From a virus: a stretch of DNA of 47,636 bases. Below, piece after piece: positions 46,827 through 47,636 of the stretch (positions within the stretch are counted from its first letter, which is position 1; the number at the start of each line of letters is the position of its first letter). Under the pieces are notes generated by a model. The model saw nothing but the letters and a program-made list of their open reading frames with translations, searched no databases and had not been told where the DNA came from. The translations under genes and the position numbers were made by a program. The stretch covers positions 1 to 47,636 of IMG/VR virus record IMGVR_UViG_3300044960_000095. One strand, written 5' to 3'.

Positions 46827-47636
46827 GTGATTAAGACCCACGCTCTCGTCCACGGCATTAACGACGTTCCCACGCAACGGGCGTTCCGGCAGCTGGAGCT
46901 CACCATCAATGAGCACCACAATGCCATTAGCACCCTCCAGTCAAACGTCGCCAACATTCAGGGCGGTGTGGGAGCGGTCAACAGTGTCAACGCCGGCAGC
47001 AACATGGTCTCCGTGTCGCCGACCTCCGGTGATGTCGTGGTGGACGTGGTGCCGGCGAACTTCAGCGGCATCCCGCAGTCGGCCATCACGAGCTTGACGG
47101 CTGACCTGGCTGCGATGCAGAGCGAGATCGACGGGAAGATCGACGAAGTCATCGCCGGGACCAACCTCTCTGGCGGCGGCACTTCGGGCTCGGTCACGCT
47201 GAACGTGGTGGATAGCCCGACGTTCGCAGGCAACGTCACGGTTCAAGGGGCCACTGGTTTTACGGTTTCAACACCGTTGGGAACCTCGCCGGCAATCAAT
47301 TGGCGGCAGGGAACGCTACAGACGTGGAAACTGTATCAAGTTCCTTCAAATCACACGCTTGCGCTTGACAACAGTTCGGGCGGTAACGTTGCGCAGTTTA
47401 CGTCTGATGCTATTACATGGCAAAAGCCGACCACGTTTATTCAGTATGCTCAATGGGGGTCCTTGGGACCATATTTGACGACTGATCAGACCCTTAATTT
47501 TGGGCGCGATTCCACTGGCGTTGTTGACGGTTATATTAACTATTACGGCTATAACGGCGGTATTACGCAGTTTCGCAACTTGCGTATTTGTGACGGCAAA
47601 GGGGCTGATATTGCGAAATTCACTGGCAGTACCAAG
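46827..47636 (+). CDS. Tail fibre protein, N-terminal part (continues at base 2)
   Basis: GTG 46827 starts two bases after the adaptor stop. These 270 codons include the whole right repeat; across the joined circle the frame continues at base 2 and ends at 2800, total 1,160 residues. The N-terminus (IKTHALVHGINDVPTQRAFR) and the helix ELTINEHHNAISTLQ are probably the virion-attachment part. Then GGGTSGSVTLNVVDSPTFAG strands begin the shaft. GC falls sharply after about 47260. Confidence 0.85.
   Translation, partial: MIKTHALVHGINDVPTQRAFRQLELTINEHHNAISTLQSNVANIQGGVGAVNSVNAGSNMVSVSPTSGDVVVDVVPANFSGIPQSAITSLTADLAAMQSEIDGKIDEVIAGTNLSGGGTSGSVTLNVVDSPTFAGNVTVQGATGFTVSTPLGTSPAINWRQGTLQTWKLYQVPSNHTLALDNSSGGNVAQFTSDAITWQKPTTFIQYAQWGSLGPYLTTDQTLNFGRDSTGVVDGYINYYGYNGGITQFRNLRICDGKGADIAKFTGSTK
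47510..47636. repeat. Terminal direct repeat, right copy
   Basis: Identical to bases 1-127; see the left copy. Its presence is the evidence that the window is a closed circle. Confidence 0.95.

Noticed and set aside
1-47636. CRISPR array or rRNA genes
   Set aside because: No regularly spaced direct repeats and no rRNA-like stretch were seen; the dispersed 8-mer is not regularly spaced.

Overview
The window is the complete genome of a tailed bacteriophage, cut open inside a gene. Bases 1-127 are identical to bases 47510-47636, so the sequence closes into a circle of 47,509 bp. The exact length of 127 suggests an assembler k-mer overlap rather than a biological terminal repeat. Closing the circle joins the gene starting at 46827 in frame to the open frame at 2-2800, giving one 1,160-residue fibre protein. 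The DNA is GC-rich. The gene set (large terminase, portal, scaffold, major capsid protein, adaptor, beta-rich tail hub, a run of large internal virion/ejection-like proteins, and no tape measure, tail tube or sheath) suggests a short-tailed (podovirus-like) phage. The spanin pair and several lipoproteins suggest a Gram-negative host; the sequence does not identify which one. A tyrosine integrase suggests a temperate life cycle, but I recognise no repressor.

Layout. Late genes run on the + strand from about 38.3 kb through the circle junction to 15.8 kb: TerS, GNAT protein, TerL, portal, scaffold, capsid, head proteins, fibre, tail and ejection proteins, then a lysis-type cassette (two small membrane proteins, nested i-/o-spanins, a lipoprotein trypsin-like protease and a PD-(D/E)XK nuclease). 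A terminator at 15847-15885 ends this strand. Early genes run on the - strand from 36.7 kb down to 15.8 kb: a CobS/MoxR-type AAA+ pair, a protein-kinase-like gene, the integrase, a recombination set (ERF annealing protein, Cas4-like Fe-S nuclease, SSB), a DnaB-like helicase, nucleotide-pool enzymes (DUF5664/MazZ-like, HD, MazG), a metallophosphoesterase, a C39-like peptidase, a SLOG protein, family A DNA polymerase, an Rnl5-like RNA ligase, an M23 endolysin, a degenerate adenine-methylase homologue and a small HNH protein. Many neighbours overlap by 1-4 bases, and several genes are under 50 codons.

The control region (36.7-38.3 kb) between the two arms is the most unusual part. It holds a hairpin-rich stretch, two near-consensus sigma70 promoters, a small lipoprotein gene with a palindromic leader, an initiator-like tRNA-Met(CAU), and two tandem homologous structured RNAs whose helices differ by compensatory changes while their apical loop is identical. 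That loop contains AGGGGTGC, an 8-mer I count 38 times in the genome by eye, with strong enrichment in the early and control regions. The twin RNAs and the repeated word are the best candidates for something undescribed.

Numbers here were counted by hand. Family assignments come from motif recognition, not database searches.
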